Shown here: positions 36,688 through 46,342 of the stretch, piece after piece
Layout: the number at the start of each line of letters is the position of its first letter
How positions within the stretch are numbered: the stretch's first letter is position 1
NCBI GenBank assembly: GCA_019056595.1
Contig: CP036163.1
Coordinates: forward strand, 1,612,001 to 1,676,000
Reading direction: 5' to 3'
Origin: Pectobacterium atrosepticum
GTDB taxonomy: Bacteria > Pseudomonadota > Gammaproteobacteria > Enterobacterales > Enterobacteriaceae
DNA length: 64,000 bases
Notes under the pieces: generated by a model
Told to the model about the DNA's origin: nothing
What the model saw: the letters and a program-made list of their open reading frames with translations, nothing else
Databases searched by the model: none
Translations under genes and position numbers: made by a program

Positions 36688-39285
36688 TCAGCCCTCCACC
36701 TCGGTCTGGAACTGGCCGGCTTCGACACGGAAATGAATACGGCTAACGGGTTCACCCGCAGACATGCGTTGCAGTAGCTGTAGCGAAACCGGTGGCAGCA
36801 AGGCCCCGTCAATCACTGATTCGAGCATACGTGCCCCGTTTTCGCTGCGGTTCGCCAACCGTAGAATCTCTTCCGGCACCTCGTCTTCAATGATGACTTC
36901 CGCACCAAAGCGCTGTTGCAGCAGAGAAACCAGACGCGACAATTTGCCCTGTACGATCTCGACCATGGTGTCATGCGCCAGCGGCAGATAAGGAATGACT
37001 TCCATACGCGCCAATAATGCAGGTTTGAAGAAGGCCGCCAGTTCGGGATAGAGCGCATCCAGCAACACATCCGACTGCTCGGCGTAGTTCACGATCGTCT
37101 GGAACCCGAGATTGGACGTCAGGAAGAACACCACGTTGCGGCAGTCGATGACACGGCCTTCACCATCGGCCAGTTCACCTTTATCAAACGCCTGATAGAA
37201 CAAATTCAGAACATCCGGGTGCGCTTTCTCTACTTCATCCAGCAGTACCACGGAGTACGGCTTCTGACGGATGGCTTCGGTCAACACGCCCCCTTCGCCA
37301 AACCCGACGTAGCCCGGAGGCGAACCGATCAGGCGTGAAACCGTATGTTTTTCCTGATATTCCGACATATTGATGGTGGTCAGATAGTTACGTCCACCAA
37401 ACATCAGGTCGGCAATCTGAACCACAGTTTCCGTTTTACCGACACCGCTTGGCCCCACCAGCAGGAAAGCACCTAGCGGACGCCCCGGACGACGGAGATC
37501 CGCACGCGCAGTCAGTAAATGTTTATGCAATTGGGCAATCGCTAACTGCTGCCCTTTAATCGACTCTCCCAGGAATTCAGGCAGGCGGGTGACGATATCC
37601 ATTTCACCCTGTGAAATTCGGTTCAGCGGCACGCCCGTCCATTCGGCAATCACTGCCGCAATCTGCATTTTATCGACGTGGGGAGAGACCAGCACGGAAG
37701 CTTGCTGAAGTATTTCCAGTGCTTGCTCACAGGTAGCCAGTTCCGCCGCTGCCGATACCGCATCAAAGTCGACGGTTTGCTCGTCATCCAACAGCGCCGT
37801 ACGCAGTTCAATCACGCGTTGAACCTGTGTTTTCTGCTGCTGCCAATCGGCTTCCAGCTGTGCCAGCGATGCCGCCCCCGCTTCGCGGGCGTCACGCAGT
37901 TCGACTAACCGCTCTTCAGTATTACCCAGACCGATGCGCGCCTGACGCTCAAGCTGGGTGATTTCCATTTTCTGCTGATGCAGGCGAGTCTGTAGCTGGC
38001 TGACTGCACGCGGTGGCGTCGTCAGGTTAATCGCCACGCGCGCACTCGCGGTATCCAGCACGTCAATGGCTTTATCGGGCAGTTGGCGACCGGAGATATA
38101 GCGCGCCGACAGCTGCGCCGCCGCCTGAAGTGCATCTTCATCAATCAGTACGCCGTGTGCTTTTTCATAGATGCTGCGCAGCCCACGCAGGATAACGGTG
38201 GCTTCTTCCGCGTTCGGTTCACCGACCTTGACGAGCTGGAAGCGACGGGAAAGCGCCGCATCTTTCTCGACGTATTTTTTGTATTCACTCCAGGTCGTCG
38301 CTGCGATCGTGCGCAATTCACCGCGTGCCAGCGCAGGCTTGAGCAGGTTGGACACATCCAGCCCGCCAGCCTGATTGCCAGCCCCAATTAGCGTATGCGC
38401 TTCATCGATAAACAGAATGATCGGGCGTGGTGCATCTTTCACTTCCTGCATCACACCTTTGAAGCGTTTCTCAAATTCGCCTTTAACTGACGCACCGGCC
38501 TGCATCGCTCCCAGATCGAGCGTGAGCAGTTCTACATCCCGCAATCTTTCCGGTACGGCACCCGCCACAATACGCAGCGCTAGCCCTTCGATCAGCGCAC
38601 TTTTACCGACGCCCGCTTCCCCCACCACAATCGGGTTGTTTTTACGGCGACGGGAGAGAATGTCGATCATCAGATCGATTTCATGATCGCGACACAGCAC
38701 CGGATCCAACTGCCCCTGTCGGGCAGATTCCGTCACGTTTTGGGTATAGCGAGAGAGCTGGGTAGTCGCCGCAGCAGCCTGCTCCGCTGTAGCGGAGCGC
38801 GTCGCCACCTCCGTTTCAACGGAATCCTTGACCCACTCATCAAACTGCTGACGTAAAAGCTCACGGTTAATCTGCGCCAGCGGGCGGGATACAGCCCCTG
38901 CTACATAGCGATTTGGCGTCAGCAGCAAAACCAGCAGCAAGATGCCGCTGCGCAGCTGCGCATGTTGGAATTCAGCCGAGGCCAGCAGCCAGCTGTCCTG
39001 TAACCATTCCACCAGCAGAGGAGAGAATGAGGGATAGCCCGCATCAAATTCTTTATCCACGGAAGAAGGTAACAGCAGCGAAGACAGCTCATCCGCATCG
39101 ACACCCGCGCGCTTGAGGATCTGGCGCACATCACACAGCGGCGTTTCCAGCATTTTCATCAACAGGTGCTCAATACGGATTTCCGCTCCCTGATGTTGAA
39201 TACAAAGTGCCGCCGCTTCTTCCAGCATATGACGGCACACGGGGTTAAGTCGTTCAACCAGTGTCGGCAGTTCAATTCGAATCAC
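36688..39285 (-). CDS. tssH: T6SS AAA+ ATPase ClpV/TssH
   Basis: An 865-residue ClpB-like ATPase: Clp N-domain (1-150), first AAA+ with GEAGVGKS at 222-229, a middle coiled-coil region (about 410-530), second AAA+ with GPSGVGKT, and a C-terminal small domain. It recycles contracted TssB/TssC sheath. The long N-domain and T6SS neighbours separate it from the chaperone ClpB. It starts 13 bases after the tssL stop. Confidence 0.96.
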   Translation of the reverse strand: MIRIELPTLVERLNPVCRHMLEEAAALCIQHQGAEIRIEHLLMKMLETPLCDVRQILKRAGVDADELSSLLLPSSVDKEFDAGYPSFSPLLVEWLQDSWLLASAEFQHAQLRSGILLLVLLLTPNRYVAGAVSRPLAQINRELLRQQFDEWVKDSVETEVATRSATAEQAAAATTQLSRYTQNVTESARQGQLDPVLCRDHEIDLMIDILSRRRKNNPIVVGEAGVGKSALIEGLALRIVAGAVPERLRDVELLTLDLGAMQAGASVKGEFEKRFKGVMQEVKDAPRPIILFIDEAHTLIGAGNQAGGLDVSNLLKPALARGELRTIAATTWSEYKKYVEKDAALSRRFQLVKVGEPNAEEATVILRGLRSIYEKAHGVLIDEDALQAAAQLSARYISGRQLPDKAIDVLDTASARVAINLTTPPRAVSQLQTRLHQQKMEITQLERQARIGLGNTEERLVELRDAREAGAASLAQLEADWQQQKTQVQRVIELRTALLDDEQTVDFDAVSAAAELATCEQALEILQQASVLVSPHVDKMQIAAVIAEWTGVPLNRISQGEMDIVTRLPEFLGESIKGQQLAIAQLHKHLLTARADLRRPGRPLGAFLLVGPSGVGKTETVVQIADLMFGGRNYLTTINMSEYQEKHTVSRLIGSPPGYVGFGEGGVLTEAIRQKPYSVVLLDEVEKAHPDVLNLFYQAFDKGELADGEGRVIDCRNVVFFLTSNLGFQTIVNYAEQSDVLLDALYPELAAFFKPALLARMEVIPYLPLAHDTMVEIVQGKLSRLVSLLQQRFGAEVIIEDEVPEEILRLANRSENGARMLESVIDGALLPPVSLQLLQRMSAGEPVSRIHFRVEAGQFQTEVEG

Positions 39286-39298
39286 GGTGTAGCTCCTG

Positions 39299-40075
39299 TT
39301 ATTGTAATAATTCTCCCAGCTGACGCAGTACGTCCTGGGTTTGATGAGTTAGCTCGTAACGGTACAGGCCGAATGCGGCCACCAAGACCACAAAAACGCC
39401 GATAAACAACGTGCGCAATGACACCTGTCTACGCAGGTGGTAACGCGAGGCCTGCTGCCCCAGATTCAAGTGGAAGACCGTCGGCGAATTAGCAGGCTCA
39501 GGGCGCAGCGTGTCATGTAACTTACTCACGACGCGGTTCAACTCCTCACGCCCCTGAGTCATCACCCGATAGCGCCCTTCAAAGCCCAGACAGAGGCAAA
39601 GGTAGATAAACTCCAGAATGTCGCGATAGCGGGTGGGATCGTCCAGCAGCTTCTCCAGCAGGACAAAAACCTTTTCGCCTCCCCAGGTCTCATTATGAAA
39701 ACGGGTCAACAGGGAATGGGCCGACCACATGCTTTGCCCGCCCCACTCCCGTCCCATCACGGCTTCATCAATGAAGGTGCAGAGGATGTAGCGGAAGGAC
39801 AAAATCACGCCGTTTTCATAGCCATGAGAATGCAATTCCTGCTCGATGGCCTGAATTTCAGACACCACGCGCTGATAGAGATCCTCCACGCCCTCATAAG
39901 CAGAGAGCTGGCGTACTCGCTCCACCATGCCCAGCAGCGGCGTGACCGTATCAACCATCGGATTAATGCTTTGTCCACGCAGGCGGAACCAGTAGTCGGA
40001 GTCCATATCCAGCTGTCGGGCGTGGTCAAAAAGCAGATCGCCCAGTTGATCGTTTTTAATAACCTCGATGCTCAT
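39299..40075 (-). CDS. tssL: T6SS membrane protein TssL (DotU)
   Basis: A 258-residue DotU-family protein: cytoplasmic helical domain (VSEIQAIEQELHSHGYENGV, then LCTFIDEAVMGREWGGQSMW and FIYLCLCLGFEGRYRVM), then one C-terminal membrane helix (about 222-242, LRTLFIGVFVVLVAAFGLY). It lacks a peptidoglycan-binding extension, so anchoring must come from another protein. It is the partner of TssM and TssJ. Confidence 0.96.
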   Translation of the reverse strand: MSIEVIKNDQLGDLLFDHARQLDMDSDYWFRLRGQSINPMVDTVTPLLGMVERVRQLSAYEGVEDLYQRVVSEIQAIEQELHSHGYENGVILSFRYILCTFIDEAVMGREWGGQSMWSAHSLLTRFHNETWGGEKVFVLLEKLLDDPTRYRDILEFIYLCLCLGFEGRYRVMTQGREELNRVVSKLHDTLRPEPANSPTVFHLNLGQQASRYHLRRQVSLRTLFIGVFVVLVAAFGLYRYELTHQTQDVLRQLGELLQ

Positions 40076-40090
40076 CTCTTACTCTCCTGA

Positions 40091-41428
40091 CTACTGACCA
40101 CGGATGGCCCAAAGCTGCATATCCAGTTCCGGGAATTCACCAGCAATGTGGAACGCTAACGTATTGCCAGACACCAGCACCTGCCAGGCAGGGCTTTGTC
40201 TATCCAGTTGGAAATAGCTGTATCCCGCGTGATAAGGCAACTGGCGCGGTGCCACAGGCAGCGGCAGCAGAGGGATGCCAGGCAACTGCAGGCTGATCAG
40301 TTCGCGGATCTTCTCGCTGGAGGCAATCTTCGTTTGTTGCAGCAGCTGTTTACGCAGATGCTCCTGCGGCATACGCGCGCGCACTGCCAGCACAAACTCG
40401 GCGCTGGTCATCAATTCCGCATCACCAACCATCGCCACCATCACGCCATACGGCTGTTTCTTCAGTTGGATGGAGACGGCACGCGGCGACAGCACGGTGC
40501 TCAGGGCTTGACGCAGCGCCATCATCAGCGGCTCAAAGCTGGCCTGCTGATGTTCGTGACGGTAGGCGGGAAATTCCGGTGGCAGACGCGATTCATCGGT
40601 AAACGTCATCAGTTCGCCGCATAGCTCAACCAGCGTTTCGTGAAGGCGTTCAGGGTGCAACGTACCAAGACGCGCCAAATGCGACAGCTTAGGCTGAGCG
40701 CGGTTAAGCAATTGCAGCATCATAAATTCGGCCACGTCCGCCACGCCTTGTTGTCCCGGTGCGGCAATACGCTGTGCCAGACTGCGTGCGCGTTCAGCGA
40801 CCAGACCGGCAGATTCGCCCAAAAAGCGTTTTAAGGTAGGGATCGCGGTAACGCTGATACTGCACGGCATAAAGTTAGGATCCAGGATCAAGCCGCCGTC
40901 GGGGCGTTTATCCAGAATGTTGGCAATCGCCAGCGAGGCATAAGCGCTGCGATCGTCACGATCGAGCATCAGGCGCAGGCTGACCTTGCCGACTTCCAGA
41001 GAAACGATATCACCGCCGTCGCTGTGCAGATCGCGCACGTCATGCCGATGCGATTGCAGACGGCTGGCTATCCCCTGCCCCGGCTGACCGACTTCACTGA
41101 CGCCATTTACCGCCAGCGGCAGCGCCAGATACACTTTCTGGTTTGCCAGCGCGACGTCGGTGATCTCCAACGGCAGCGGCAGGGCATCATCACCTGGAAT
41201 ATTGAACACGGTGCCGTCAGGCATCACGCCGCTGGCGTTAACCAGCGCGATACGGCCAAAATTGAGGTATTCCTCATTAATTGCCAGCGACTGTAAACCA
41301 TAGAAATAATCACTGAGAGCGCTGAGACGCGCATGCAGTGCGTAATCGGTGTGTCTTTGCTGCTGTTGAAAATGCTGCGGTTTAATAAACAAACCTTCCC
41401 GCCAGATAATGCGATTGCGACTCGACAT
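40091..41428 (-). CDS. tssK: T6SS baseplate protein TssK
   Basis: A 445-residue TssK (VasE). The N-terminus MSSRNRIIWREGLFIKPQHF followed by QQQQRHTDYALHARLSALSD is the conserved shoulder that binds the baseplate wedge. The C-terminus (LQLPGIPLLPLPVAPRQLPY, YFQLDRQSPAW) contacts the membrane complex. It starts 2 bases after tssJ ends. Confidence 0.96.
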   Translation of the reverse strand: MSSRNRIIWREGLFIKPQHFQQQQRHTDYALHARLSALSDYFYGLQSLAINEEYLNFGRIALVNASGVMPDGTVFNIPGDDALPLPLEITDVALANQKVYLALPLAVNGVSEVGQPGQGIASRLQSHRHDVRDLHSDGGDIVSLEVGKVSLRLMLDRDDRSAYASLAIANILDKRPDGGLILDPNFMPCSISVTAIPTLKRFLGESAGLVAERARSLAQRIAAPGQQGVADVAEFMMLQLLNRAQPKLSHLARLGTLHPERLHETLVELCGELMTFTDESRLPPEFPAYRHEHQQASFEPLMMALRQALSTVLSPRAVSIQLKKQPYGVMVAMVGDAELMTSAEFVLAVRARMPQEHLRKQLLQQTKIASSEKIRELISLQLPGIPLLPLPVAPRQLPYHAGYSYFQLDRQSPAWQVLVSGNTLAFHIAGEFPELDMQLWAIRGQ

Positions 41429-41430
41429 AA

Positions 41431-41952
41431 TTATTCTTCTTCTTGGTCTTTTTTGATTTCGACTTCATCCCGGCGCAAGTGCACGAGGATCTGATACGTC
41501 TGTCCGGTATTTTTTAGCTTGATGACTTTGCGCCACTCCGCGCTTTCCGAATCTGCATATCGAGCTACCACGCCGAGGTAGTGCACCTTTTCATCCAGTG
41601 CTTCTGGCGGCAGATATTTGAACTGCCCCGGCAATAGCGTGTAGTCCTGATGGCTGATGTAATTCTTGGCCAACGCTTTTTCGATATCCGTCGTGATCTG
41701 GTCGTAATCGGTTGCTAACAGACGCGAATCTTCCGCCAGCAGAACCAGTTGGAATTCGATAGGGGCGGCTTCACCGCTGTCGTTCGGATTCACATCCGGT
41801 TCCGCCAGCAGGCTAAACCCCACGGTAGAAGGCTGATGATTGTTGCTGCCCACCTGGATATCCGGATTCGCCGCGACCTGCGCCATCTTGCCCAGCGTGG
41901 AACACCCCGACAGCAGTAACATCAGGGAAAATAAGCACAGTGCCCGCAGCAT
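41431..41952 (-). CDS. tssJ: T6SS outer-membrane lipoprotein TssJ
   Basis: A 173-residue lipoprotein: MLRALCLFSLMLLLSGC with the acylated Cys17, then the transthyretin-like domain (VNPNDSGEAAPIEFQLVLLA, YDQITTDIEKALAKNYISHQ, LLPGQFKYLPPEA). It binds the TssM periplasmic domain at the outer membrane. The start overlaps the tagH stop by one base. Confidence 0.95.
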   Translation of the reverse strand: MLRALCLFSLMLLLSGCSTLGKMAQVAANPDIQVGSNNHQPSTVGFSLLAEPDVNPNDSGEAAPIEFQLVLLAEDSRLLATDYDQITTDIEKALAKNYISHQDYTLLPGQFKYLPPEALDEKVHYLGVVARYADSESAEWRKVIKLKNTGQTYQILVHLRRDEVEIKKDQEEE

Positions 41953-43172
41953 TATTTTTGCTCCTGCTGCTGACGCACGGCACGGTCATACGCTTGCGCA
42001 TACACCTGATGGAACAATTTCTGGAAACCCTGCTGGCGGGGTGACGTCAATTCTCGGAAGTAGTGCTGATACATCTGCCACGCCCAGCCATCATCCGCAG
42101 CCAACGGTTCGCCACTACGACGATAGTGTTCAAAACGGCTAAGCAGCGCGGCTGGCGAAAAGGCCTGAAGAATGTTTTCCAACGCCACGGCAATCGCCTG
42201 CTGGTTCGCAATATGATGCACTCGCATATTGTTCAACACCTCTTCCACCGCGGCGGGCGCTGACAAATGAACTGGGCTTTTCCCCTCGGCAAACAGCACC
42301 GACAGCGTATCCGCATAACCCAGCCCCAGACGCAGCGGGTTATCTTCAATCGGGCGTAAGTGCGTGTCCGCCAGTGCCGCCTGTTCCGTCTGCAATGCCA
42401 GCAAGCCTTCAACCATGGCGCGCAAGCTTTTCCCCATCTCTTCCAGCATTTCACGCAGTCGCGCATCATCGCTCGGCTGAAGCGACAGCCCCAGCCCGCG
42501 CATCAGCGGAGCCAATGAGGTGCCGTCGCTGTACCCTTCCAGCTCATCTCCCGCATAGCGTGTGTTGATAGTCGGTAATTCGACAAATTTCTGATCCATG
42601 GTGTCCTCAGCAGAAGAAAAAGAAGAAAGAGAAGTCGTGAGTGATTCTCCGACCGTCTCACTGTCTGATAGCAAGAGTGACTGGCTCTGTTCTTTCTGTA
42701 GCGCCCACAGCGGGTCGTTCAACACGACGGTGGAGTCTGCAAGATCCGTAGAGCGCCTTTTTTTATCTTCACTTAGCCAGCCGCCCAGCACATCGTCCGT
42801 GCGCTGTCCTAATACCTGATCGATATCCTGTTCCGTTGTGGGATCGCCGATATACACGCCCAGCCGGAAAGGCCCAATCACAAGCTCATCACCGTGCGAC
42901 AGAATGACTTTACGATCTCGCCCAATCGGCGACAGGGAACCGTTAATAAAAGACTGGCCGCTCAGATCGCACAGGCTGAAATAGCCATCGGTCATTTCGA
43001 TACGAGCGTGTGCCGGGACCACGGAGCCCAGCCGATCCCGTAGTTGCCACTGATCTTTTTCCGATGCGCCCAGCGTGCCACCACGGTGATCAAACTGGTG
43101 CTGTACCTGAGAATTGATATCGAGCTGCTCACTGTTGAGCACAACCAACGTGAGTGGGTGGGTTACGTTCAC
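41952..43172 (-). CDS. tagH: FHA-domain T6SS protein TagH
   Basis: About 406 residues. The start is taken as GTG at 43172, because GCAGGAG lies 6 bases before it and it follows the tssG stop by 2 bases; the longer open frame would overlap tssG by 64 bases. The FHA fold covers residues about 1-110 (VPAHARIEMTDGYFSLCDLS with SGQSFINGSLSPIGRDRKVI), and a C-terminal TagH domain ends near the stop (RHYFRE-like: MYQHYFRELTSPRQQGFQKL). FHA proteins can link T6SS to threonine phosphorylation, but no ppkA/pppA genes are visible in this window. Confidence 0.88.
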   Translation of the reverse strand: MNVTHPLTLVVLNSEQLDINSQVQHQFDHRGGTLGASEKDQWQLRDRLGSVVPAHARIEMTDGYFSLCDLSGQSFINGSLSPIGRDRKVILSHGDELVIGPFRLGVYIGDPTTEQDIDQVLGQRTDDVLGGWLSEDKKRRSTDLADSTVVLNDPLWALQKEQSQSLLLSDSETVGESLTTSLSSFSSAEDTMDQKFVELPTINTRYAGDELEGYSDGTSLAPLMRGLGLSLQPSDDARLREMLEEMGKSLRAMVEGLLALQTEQAALADTHLRPIEDNPLRLGLGYADTLSVLFAEGKSPVHLSAPAAVEEVLNNMRVHHIANQQAIAVALENILQAFSPAALLSRFEHYRRSGEPLAADDGWAWQMYQHYFRELTSPRQQGFQKLFHQVYAQAYDRAVRQQQEQK

Positions 43173-43174
43173 AT

Positions 43175-44173
43175 TTACTCCTGCACACAAATCGTCACAT
43201 AGGGATCCGTTGGGGGTTGCCCGAGAAAGCTGCTCCATCCCAACCGGCTGCTTTGTTCACTTCCCAGGCTTAAGCCCTTGGCTTCGCCTTCCGCAAAACC
43301 AAGACGCAGATCCCAAGCCAACTGATCGCGAAGAATGAAAGAGACAAAACGCACCAGCGGCTGAAAATGCTCGCCGTTGGGCAAAAAGCTGAGAAAGCGG
43401 CTAAAGCTGAGATTGCCGACCTTGAGCAAAAACTTGCCGGCACAGTCATTCACTTTGTCGCCGATAACAAAATCACCGCCCAGCATCATGTTTCCTTTTC
43501 CCAGACGATTTTGCTGCCCTTCATGAATAGGAACGCGGCGGTGCTGCCAGGCCATGACGGCGACGTCGTCCAGGTCAAAACAGTGAATAACCAGGCCCGC
43601 GACCACTTCCGGTGAACGGCTGGGGCTTGCCAGCACCCCGGCGTAGGAAAGCATCTTGGCGCGGTTAACCGGCAGGCTGTCGCGTACGGCGTCATTCCCT
43701 AGTCCTACAAGCGCAAACATCAACCGAGAGAATCCATCCTCCCCATCGTTCTGAAAGCGGACGTGATAGCGATATTTTCGCCATGCGCGGTGCAACAGCG
43801 TGAGTAAGCGGTGATGGAAGAAATCGAGAAATACGCCCAGCTTCTGTTCGCCCTGCGCGTACTCCCAAGCCAACTCTTCAAGGTAATAACCTGGCATCGG
43901 CGACTGGCTGCCGTGCAGACCCAGAAACGCGACCTCCAACTCCTGACGGCCTTCTTCATCGCATCCCACCTTCAAGATATCGCTGGGGTGAAAGCCAATA
44001 GAGGCGGTAGAGCGAAAGCGCAGACGCTCCTGTTCAGGGCGAAAATCCAGTTCTTGTTCCAGATCCACGCCTTCCAGTTGATTAAGCAATTCCACCAATT
44101 GGAAAAAATTAAAGCGTGAGACATCCTGACGGAACGTCACATCATTGAGTGTTGACCTATCTGTACCGGCCAT
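43175..44173 (-). CDS. tssG: T6SS baseplate protein TssG
   Basis: A 332-residue TssG (VasB/ImpH): FFQLVELLNQLEG near the start, RFRSTASIGFHPSDILKV, the conserved FLGLHGSQSPMPGYYLEELA, and a C-terminal GLSLGSEQSSRLGWSSFLG. The ATG has AAGGAG 8-9 bases upstream and overlaps the end of tssF by 37 bases. It forms the wedge complex with TssF, TssE and TssK. Confidence 0.95.
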   Translation of the reverse strand: MAGTDRSTLNDVTFRQDVSRFNFFQLVELLNQLEGVDLEQELDFRPEQERLRFRSTASIGFHPSDILKVGCDEEGRQELEVAFLGLHGSQSPMPGYYLEELAWEYAQGEQKLGVFLDFFHHRLLTLLHRAWRKYRYHVRFQNDGEDGFSRLMFALVGLGNDAVRDSLPVNRAKMLSYAGVLASPSRSPEVVAGLVIHCFDLDDVAVMAWQHRRVPIHEGQQNRLGKGNMMLGGDFVIGDKVNDCAGKFLLKVGNLSFSRFLSFLPNGEHFQPLVRFVSFILRDQLAWDLRLGFAEGEAKGLSLGSEQSSRLGWSSFLGQPPTDPYVTICVQE

Positions 44174-45903
44174 CGGTAGCGCTCCTTGTTATCGATGTTG
44201 ACCACTTCCAACAGGTGGAAAGCGTTAACGCTGGCGTATAGCGAGAAAAAGTGCGCCAGCACCGTACTAAACAGATAGAGTTCTCCTTCACTGGAAAACG
44301 CGGATTGCCGTACCGACAGGATTGATTTCAAGCCGCGCACCGGCATGCCCTGAACCAGACGATCGATAGGGGTGGTTTCGATAGACTCGATACCCGCCAG
44401 ACGCTTACGCGAGGCTTGCTCTGCCTGCTTATCGTGCAGCGCGGGGAAATCGTAGGTACGCAGAATCTGTACCAACGCATCACGCCGCAGCAACGACACG
44501 TAGTTCAAGGACAGGTTGGAGATCAGCGTCCAATGCAGGCTGCCATCCATCGCTGGCCGCAGCGGCCGCGTCGGGCGAACCAAATTACGAAACGTTGCGA
44601 AAGACGGTGAATTCCCGGTTGGCACGCAGATCGCCCCAACGGACAGCTGCGCCGCACGCGATCGATTGGTGCAAGTCAGGGTTACCGAGATGGATTCATC
44701 TAAATCAATCACTTCTTGCTCATCACCGCGCACAAAAGAGAGCATATGATCAAAACCGTTACCATTGATGGCTTCTCTTACCCGGATGCGGTAATAGAGC
44801 GCCAGCCGTCCTTTGGCTCGCTCAATTTGGTGCTGAAAGCTCTCAAAAGGCTGATACGTGCGTGGAATTCCCCGAGAACGACCTGAATTCCCTTCAACCC
44901 AGCCTTCAACCTTATCCACAGAGAAAATTTCAAAGCTATCAGCGTTACGGTAGCTGGCTTTCAGCGGGTAATCGGTCTGGCGTCCGCTGAGGTTGATCGG
45001 TTCGCTATCATGCTGGAAGAGATTAATTGCAGGCACGCAGTTGAACATGAACGAATCAGGGCGGATCTTCAGTTCCGCTGGCAACGGGCGATCAAAGCAA
45101 AAATGCAGACGAAATTCCGTTACCGTTAGCGGGAGATCAGGCCATACCGCGCCAGCAAGTTGGAAAAAGAGAAAACTTTCAGGAAAACAAAAGTATTCCT
45201 GCAAAATGCGGTAGCCCGAATAGACATTGCCGGGATACGGCAACAGGGCATCTTCACGCTCAAAGCCGACCGTCTTCAGCACGCTAGCTTCCTGACGGAA
45301 ACGTTGGCCATCAACTTCCAGCTCAATATGCGACAGTTGGCTAGCGATCCAGAAATAGAGCTCGTAGGCGGTATAGGTATCACCGCCCAGATAAAAGCGC
45401 AGTTTGTCGAGTTGCAGATCGCTGAGTGATAGCGGGCCATGCAGCCCAATATCCAGAGTAATAGTGGAAAGATCGTTGCCGCTTTGTACCTTGATCTCGC
45501 GGATATCTGCCGGATAAATCCAGGCATCGTGGCAGGTCTGAAAATGGCAAACTACATCGTCAATCGGCAGGCTATCAAGCTCACAGCCTCGCGCCACAAA
45601 CGCAGGTTGGGCAATCGCACCGGGGTGTACCGAAAACTGCATAATTGTCATGCTTGGTACGGGGCGCAGGTAATTAGGCCACAGCATGCCTAGCAGACCA
45701 TGTGTCAGTTCCGGAAATTCATCCTCGATCTTCGCCCGCAGGCTCCCTGTCAAAAAGGCGAACCCTTCCAGCAGACGTTCGACGTCTGGATCCGTAGTTT
45801 GTTCTGACAAAAATCGGGTAAGCTCAGGGTGCGCCTTGGCGAATTCACGCCCTTGCAGGCGCAAGTAGGTCAGCTCATCCCTGAAAAAATGTTCCAGTGA
45901 CAT
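44137..45903 (-). CDS. tssF: T6SS baseplate protein TssF
   Basis: A 588-residue TssF (VasA/ImpG): N-terminus SLEHFFRDELTYLRLQGREF, then DPDVERLLEGFAFLTGSLRA and LLGMLWPNYLRPVPSMTIMQ, all hallmark blocks; the C-terminus ends FSLYASVNAFHLLEVV-type then RWPVQIGQ. It is the main scaffold of the baseplate wedge. It starts 2 bases after tssE ends. Confidence 0.96.
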   Translation of the reverse strand: MSLEHFFRDELTYLRLQGREFAKAHPELTRFLSEQTTDPDVERLLEGFAFLTGSLRAKIEDEFPELTHGLLGMLWPNYLRPVPSMTIMQFSVHPGAIAQPAFVARGCELDSLPIDDVVCHFQTCHDAWIYPADIREIKVQSGNDLSTITLDIGLHGPLSLSDLQLDKLRFYLGGDTYTAYELYFWIASQLSHIELEVDGQRFRQEASVLKTVGFEREDALLPYPGNVYSGYRILQEYFCFPESFLFFQLAGAVWPDLPLTVTEFRLHFCFDRPLPAELKIRPDSFMFNCVPAINLFQHDSEPINLSGRQTDYPLKASYRNADSFEIFSVDKVEGWVEGNSGRSRGIPRTYQPFESFQHQIERAKGRLALYYRIRVREAINGNGFDHMLSFVRGDEQEVIDLDESISVTLTCTNRSRAAQLSVGAICVPTGNSPSFATFRNLVRPTRPLRPAMDGSLHWTLISNLSLNYVSLLRRDALVQILRTYDFPALHDKQAEQASRKRLAGIESIETTPIDRLVQGMPVRGLKSILSVRQSAFSSEGELYLFSTVLAHFFSLYASVNAFHLLEVVNIDNKERYRWPVQIGQHSMM

Positions 45904-45905
45904 AA

Positions 45906-46337
45906 TCAGATCATTCTGTAATGACGGTGGCTATCCATGTGGATATTGAAAGAGGCGACCTGCTCCAGATCTTCCAATCTGACCCGGGCGGTAACCTGAA
46001 ACGACATCTCCATCGGATTCGATAAATAGTCCGACGTGTTGACATCTACATGAACAATTCGAGGTTCAAAGCGACAGATACACTGTCGGATCGCCTCCCG
46101 GATTTTCCCCCGAATATCCGCACCACCCTGCGTCGCGTCATTAAAATCAATCACGCCAAGCTCAGGTGCGCTGCGGCAATTTCCGGGCCGGGTGTTGAGC
46201 ACGTTGTCCAGTTGACGCTTAACGGACTCGATCAGTGCTTCAACTTCCGTTTCAGGGGAGGAACGACGTTCCTCCCCACGGATACGATCAAACAGACTTG
46301 CCGCGCTTCCCCTTTCCCAGGCAGAAAGAGACGGCAT
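45906..46337 (-). CDS. tssE: T6SS gp25-like protein TssE
   Basis: A 143-residue protein with the phage gp25 fold: SLFDRIRGEE near the start, LDNVLNTRPGNCRSAPELGV (the SxPxLG-type segment), IRQCICRFEPRIVHVDV. It links the sheath to the baseplate. The gap to tssC is 5 bases. Confidence 0.95.
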   Translation of the reverse strand: MPSLSAWERGSAASLFDRIRGEERRSSPETEVEALIESVKRQLDNVLNTRPGNCRSAPELGVIDFNDATQGGADIRGKIREAIRQCICRFEPRIVHVDVNTSDYLSNPMEMSFQVTARVRLEDLEQVASFNIHMDSHRHYRMI

Positions 46338-46342
46338 GAGTC